The notes below the pieces were generated by a model. It saw nothing but the letters and a program-made list of their open reading frames with translations. It did not search any database and was not told where the DNA came from. From Ophioceras dolichostomum (lineage: Eukaryota; Ascomycota; Sordariomycetes; Magnaporthales; Ophioceraceae): 24,963 nt of DNA. Below, piece after piece: positions 21,622 through 24,963 of the stretch (positions are counted from its first letter, which is position 1; the number at the start of each line of letters is the position of its first letter). The translations under genes and the position numbers were made by a program. The stretch lies in NCBI GenBank assembly GCA_003049485.1, contig PYST01000472.1:1-24963 (forward strand), read 5' to 3'.

Positions 21622-23960
21622 CTGTCTGCCTTCCTGCCTGCCTGTTTGCTCGCCTGGTCTGTACTGTGGTATGTACAGAACTATCAAGCTTAGGCTGTAT
21701 GTAGCCGTCTGTACTGATACTGACTGACCAGAACTGTCTACAGGCGTGTGTGTGCACATACAGCGGAGAACCAAGGAACCCCCCAAAACAAAACACCGAG
21801 CTTCTCCGGCGAGACAACAGACGTCAGACAAGAGGGAAAGTGCGTGCGGATGCCATTGAAAGCTCCGGGGTGAGGGTTGCGCAAATCACCAACAGACAAA
21901 CACTTGCACACACGCACACGCACACACAGGCTGCCTTCGCCTCTGGCCCCGAACCTTCTTTGGCCTCGCCTTGCCTGGCTTGGTTTACCTGGCTGGGCCG
22001 GACCGAAGGAGGGAGGGACAAACAGGGAGTACGACGAAGAAAATGGGGGTGTGTGGGCAGGGTGACAACTGACAAGAAAGAAAAGAAAACAGGAAGGAGG
22101 GAAAATAAAAATGCCAAGGAGGGGGAGGTCTAGACAAGTATGGACAAGGTACGGAATAGGCTCTGGTCCACTGGGCCTGGGTATCCTTGTGGGTGGGAAT
22201 GAGGGGCCGAACGGGAGGGAGGCGACGGAGCAGCGACCAAGGGCGACGGACAGGGTGTGAGAAAACGAGGGCGAGGTCTGTCTCTCCTATTGGTCTGATG
22301 AGGGCATCAGATGGGATGGTGAGATGCTTCTTTTTCGTGGTTCCCGGGCCCGGGCCTCCTAGGGTTAGGATGCGTATGATGAGGGTGAGGAAGGCAGGGA
22401 GCCCGAGGGAAGAAGCTTCGACGTTCGACAAAGCCCACAATTTCTCCGTCGAAACACAAGAAGGCGCTTGTTTTGGGGTTTTGGTTCGGTTCGGGAGAGC
22501 GAGATAGCAGGTAGAGAGAAAGGGGGGTGGGCGTGTGAGTGAGTGGCCGATCGAAGGAAGTGCTGCCCAATGGCCAAGTCGCAGGGACGAGGATAGGAAG
22601 GATGGAGCAGTTCTGGGGATGGTTGAACCGGCCGGTTGGACGGCAGCAAGGCTGGCAGGGACGCAAAGCAAAAGCAAGCAAGCAAGCTAGCGAGGAAGCA
22701 GATGAGAGGCGGGTGGGATGGACCGGCTGGCTCGTCTCCAACAAGCTCCCAAACGGATGGGGCTACGAAAGGTACATAGAACAATACAATACGAACGTAT
22801 TTCGTACAACAGCAGAGCAAAGGAAGCAAGCCAGTCAAGGGATAAACGAGGACGCGCAATAGGTGAAAGGCGGCACGGCTGGCTGGGGGGTTGAAGCGAG
22901 CAAGTGATCACAAGGGACCACACAAAAACAGAGCAGAAAAACACCCGTAACACCAAGAAGCGCCAGCAGGGCGAAGCAACGTGATGATCAGTGATGATGG
23001 GTGATGGTGCACTGGCGACTGGGGATGGGGGGGATGGGGGATGAGATGGGATGGGATGAGAGCTCGACCGCTGCCGCTCGCTCTCTGTCAGCAATCACCA
23101 ACAGCCATCTCTTTGCCCGCCCGGGATGCTGGTTGCTGGTTATTGTTCTGGGTTGCTGGTTGCTGGGGTTCGCTAGGGTCGCTGAGGTGGTATGGGATGT
23201 GGAGGGACAAAAAGACCGATGAGGAAGAAAAATAGAAAATTTTTGGGGGAAATAAGTCGTTCGTCGGGTCGGCGACCACCAGTGAGGAGCGCAGTGGTGG
23301 CGGCCTAGCCTCGTTCGTCACTGGCTCGTCTCGTCGCGATTGTTTGTTCAACAGGAGGAGGAGGCGAAAATATCCAAAGGGAAAAAGGGACCGTCCGTCC
23401 GTTCCGAACTGTACATACGGCATACAGTAGTCGAAGCGGGTATCCGCAGGGTAGCGTGCTCGCGCACTGGAAAGCAGGCGAAGCGAAAGGAGAGGACTTT
23501 TTTTTTTTTCTAGTCGTGAAAATCTAGCTCCGTTAGAGTCGAGCTAGCCCGGCCCAGTCACATCGACCACACACACTGTCGCTCGTTCGCACACTCTCGT
23601 TCCTCGACGGAGCCCAGGCCAGTGGTTGGGGTCACCCTCCATCAGGTACCTAGCAGGGAGGACAGGCTAGCTGTTAGCAGCAGCTTGGCTCCCAGGCTTC
23701 TCTCCTTGGGTACTGGTGCAAAAACGAGCGTGGAGCATGGGTCCCAGTCAAGGTCTGATTGAGGCGATCGCGCGCCCCTGTTCGACGCACTGTCTCAACT
23801 CAAGAGAAGCTACCAGGACCGAAGGTGCCTGGCCTGTCTACAAGCATGTCTTGCTCTTTGCGACCAGGGAGGGGGGGCGTGTGCGCTCTGCTATGGGCAA
23901 GGGTTTCATGAAGAGCTTGAAGAAGAGGGGAGGGAGGGGGTGGGGAACTGAGGAGACCGA

Positions 23961-23997
23961 CAGGGAACAGGGAACAGGGAATTGGGAATTGGGAATT
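23961..23997. repeat. Heptamer minisatellite
   Basis: Three copies of cagggaa are followed by two copies of ttgggaa and a partial unit, in non-coding sequence about 900 nt from the right inverted repeat. Confidence 0.85.
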
Positions 23998-24601
23998 CGG
24001 ACAGTGGGGAAGGCAAGCCCTTTCCAGACTTCCAGTTCTTTTCTGGCCCCCCTCCCCCCTCCTTTCTTCGTTCCTCCTCTCGCCGCTTTTTTTCCCGCCA
24101 GTGCCTCCAGCGCCACACGCCCACCCCCCAAGCCTTGTTCCAGTGTTGCCGACCGCCGGCCGCACCACCAGCCTGGTTGACGGCTACGGGCCTTGGACGG
24201 CTTCAGACGGTTTTTTTCTTTTCTTATGGTTTGTTTTGTTCCCTTGCTCCAACCAGGCACGTTGACTGGCTAGAATGATTCGAGTCCTCTCGCTGGAGTG
24301 TTGGAGAGCGACAGGAGGGGGAGATATTTCGATGTGCGCAAGCAGACGGGCAAATGTCGGTTTACGGCTTCATCACTCGCATGCATGGTGCGCACTGTCT
24401 CCAACCAGATCTTTTGGCCTTGCTCCCGTTCTTTTCGCTTTCTTCTTTCATATGGCTCTCCTGCTTATTTCCCGCCTCTCCGCTGTTGCGCAACCACGTC
24501 GGACTTGTGGTTTGGGCTTGTGGCCGCGGGGAAAAAGGGCGGGCGGGAGGCGGTGACCACCACTGACCACTTGATGATGACCACCCTGCATGACTGGCCG
24601 C

Positions 24602-24624
24602 TGGTGGTGGTGGTGGTGGTGGTG
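24602..24624. repeat. TGG trinucleotide microsatellite
   Basis: Seven uninterrupted TGG units plus a partial one lie in non-coding sequence near the right end. Confidence 0.9.
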
Positions 24625-24875
24625 TCGGGTGTATCCCCAAAAAGTCCTCCCTTTTTATTTTTTCTTGAGTGTCCAACGCAGTGTGACGGGAACTGACTGT
24701 CTCCTCGCGTGCCCTCCTCGCGCCTTATCCCACCATTCAACCCGTCGACTTGCTATGTGCGCATCCCTCCCTCGAATGAGACGCCAAATTCTCCTCTGCC
24801 ACGCCGCACGCCGCACGCAGCACGCTGCAAGCACACGACTCTCGTCACTCGGCAGTTTTTTGTTTTGTTTCCACA

Positions 24876-24960
24876 CTCAGCCCCCAAAAAATTAATGTCC
24901 CCGCAAAATTCTCTCTCCCTTTCACACCACTTTCACCACTGCACAATTATGGCCAGTTGT
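24876..24960 (-). repeat. Right copy of the 85-bp terminal inverted repeat
   Basis: This is the exact reverse complement of 1-85. Only three bases (acg) follow it in the window. Read outward to inward on the minus strand it starts cgt then acaactggcc. If the repeat really extends to these three bases, the left copy would be cut short by the window edge. Since the bases before position 1 are not given, no target-site duplication can be tested. Confidence 0.95.
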
Positions 24961-24963
24961 ACG

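Larger units (their letters stand above)
21479..24875. other. Upstream region of the transcription factor, no gene seen
   Basis: This 3.4-kb stretch contains no coding region I can support on either strand. The part nearest 21478 is probably the regulator's leader and promoter. It is low-complexity: tandem 9-mers at 21571-21621, a CA-rich run near 21901-21929, long AG-rich stretches on the plus strand (about 22000-22120, 22500-22530), a T tract near 23500-23511, a heptamer array at 23961-23997 and a TGG run at 24602-24624. A small unrecognised gene with several short exons cannot be excluded. Confidence 0.5.

Noticed and set aside
1..24963. Starship-type giant element
   Set aside because: No DUF3435-type tyrosine recombinase gene is found at the left end or elsewhere, and such elements do not usually have long perfect inverted repeats like these.
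24841..24963. Telomere or chromosome end
   Set aside because: No TTAGGG or CCCTAA repeats are present at either end.

Overview
The window looks like nuclear DNA of a filamentous ascomycete, most likely a Sordariomycete. The genes carry short GT-AG introns (79 to 230 nt). They include an autophagy gene (atg5), a fungal MARVEL-type membrane protein, a fungal Zn(II)2Cys6 regulator and a disordered hydrophilin-like protein of a kind common in Pezizomycotina. The long spacers are full of low-complexity sequence and ACCT/AGGT tetranucleotide strings. No rRNA, convincing tRNA, CRISPR array, telomere repeat, transposase, reverse transcriptase or tyrosine recombinase was seen. The genus cannot be named from the sequence alone.

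Layout from left to right: an 85-bp sequence (1-85) that recurs as a perfect inverted copy at 24876-24960; a MARVEL-like four-helix membrane protein (593-1211, +, 2 exons); a 3.2-kb spacer; a hydrophilin-like, Gly/Thr/His-rich repeat protein with a clear TATA box and AUG-free leader (4404-5486, +, 2 exons); a 1.2-kb spacer; a secreted-or-polytopic membrane protein of unknown function with a Gln-rich tail (6727-8379, +, 2 exons); a 5.2-kb spacer with no credible gene; atg5 (13579-15167, +, 4 exons); a 1.3-kb convergent spacer; a large Zn2Cys6 transcription factor (21478 down to 16450, -, 4 exons, 1549 aa); and 3.4 kb of its upstream region, running to the right-hand inverted copy.

The five genes do not form an obvious pathway or a secondary-metabolite cluster. 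They look like ordinary chromosomal neighbours, mostly housekeeping, stress and regulatory genes. The most unusual large-scale feature is the perfect inverted pair at the two window ends. It could be the termini of a 25-kb mobile unit, two inverted copies of one transposon flanking a normal gene block, or an assembly boundary inside a repeat. The gene content and the lack of a mobility gene favour the second or third reading. At gene level the main points are an in-frame alternative splice acceptor in atg5, an overlapping upstream AUG 10 nt before the regulator's start, a zinc cluster placed unusually far (residue 417) into the regulator, and a retained-intron option that would remove the Gln-rich tail of the membrane protein.
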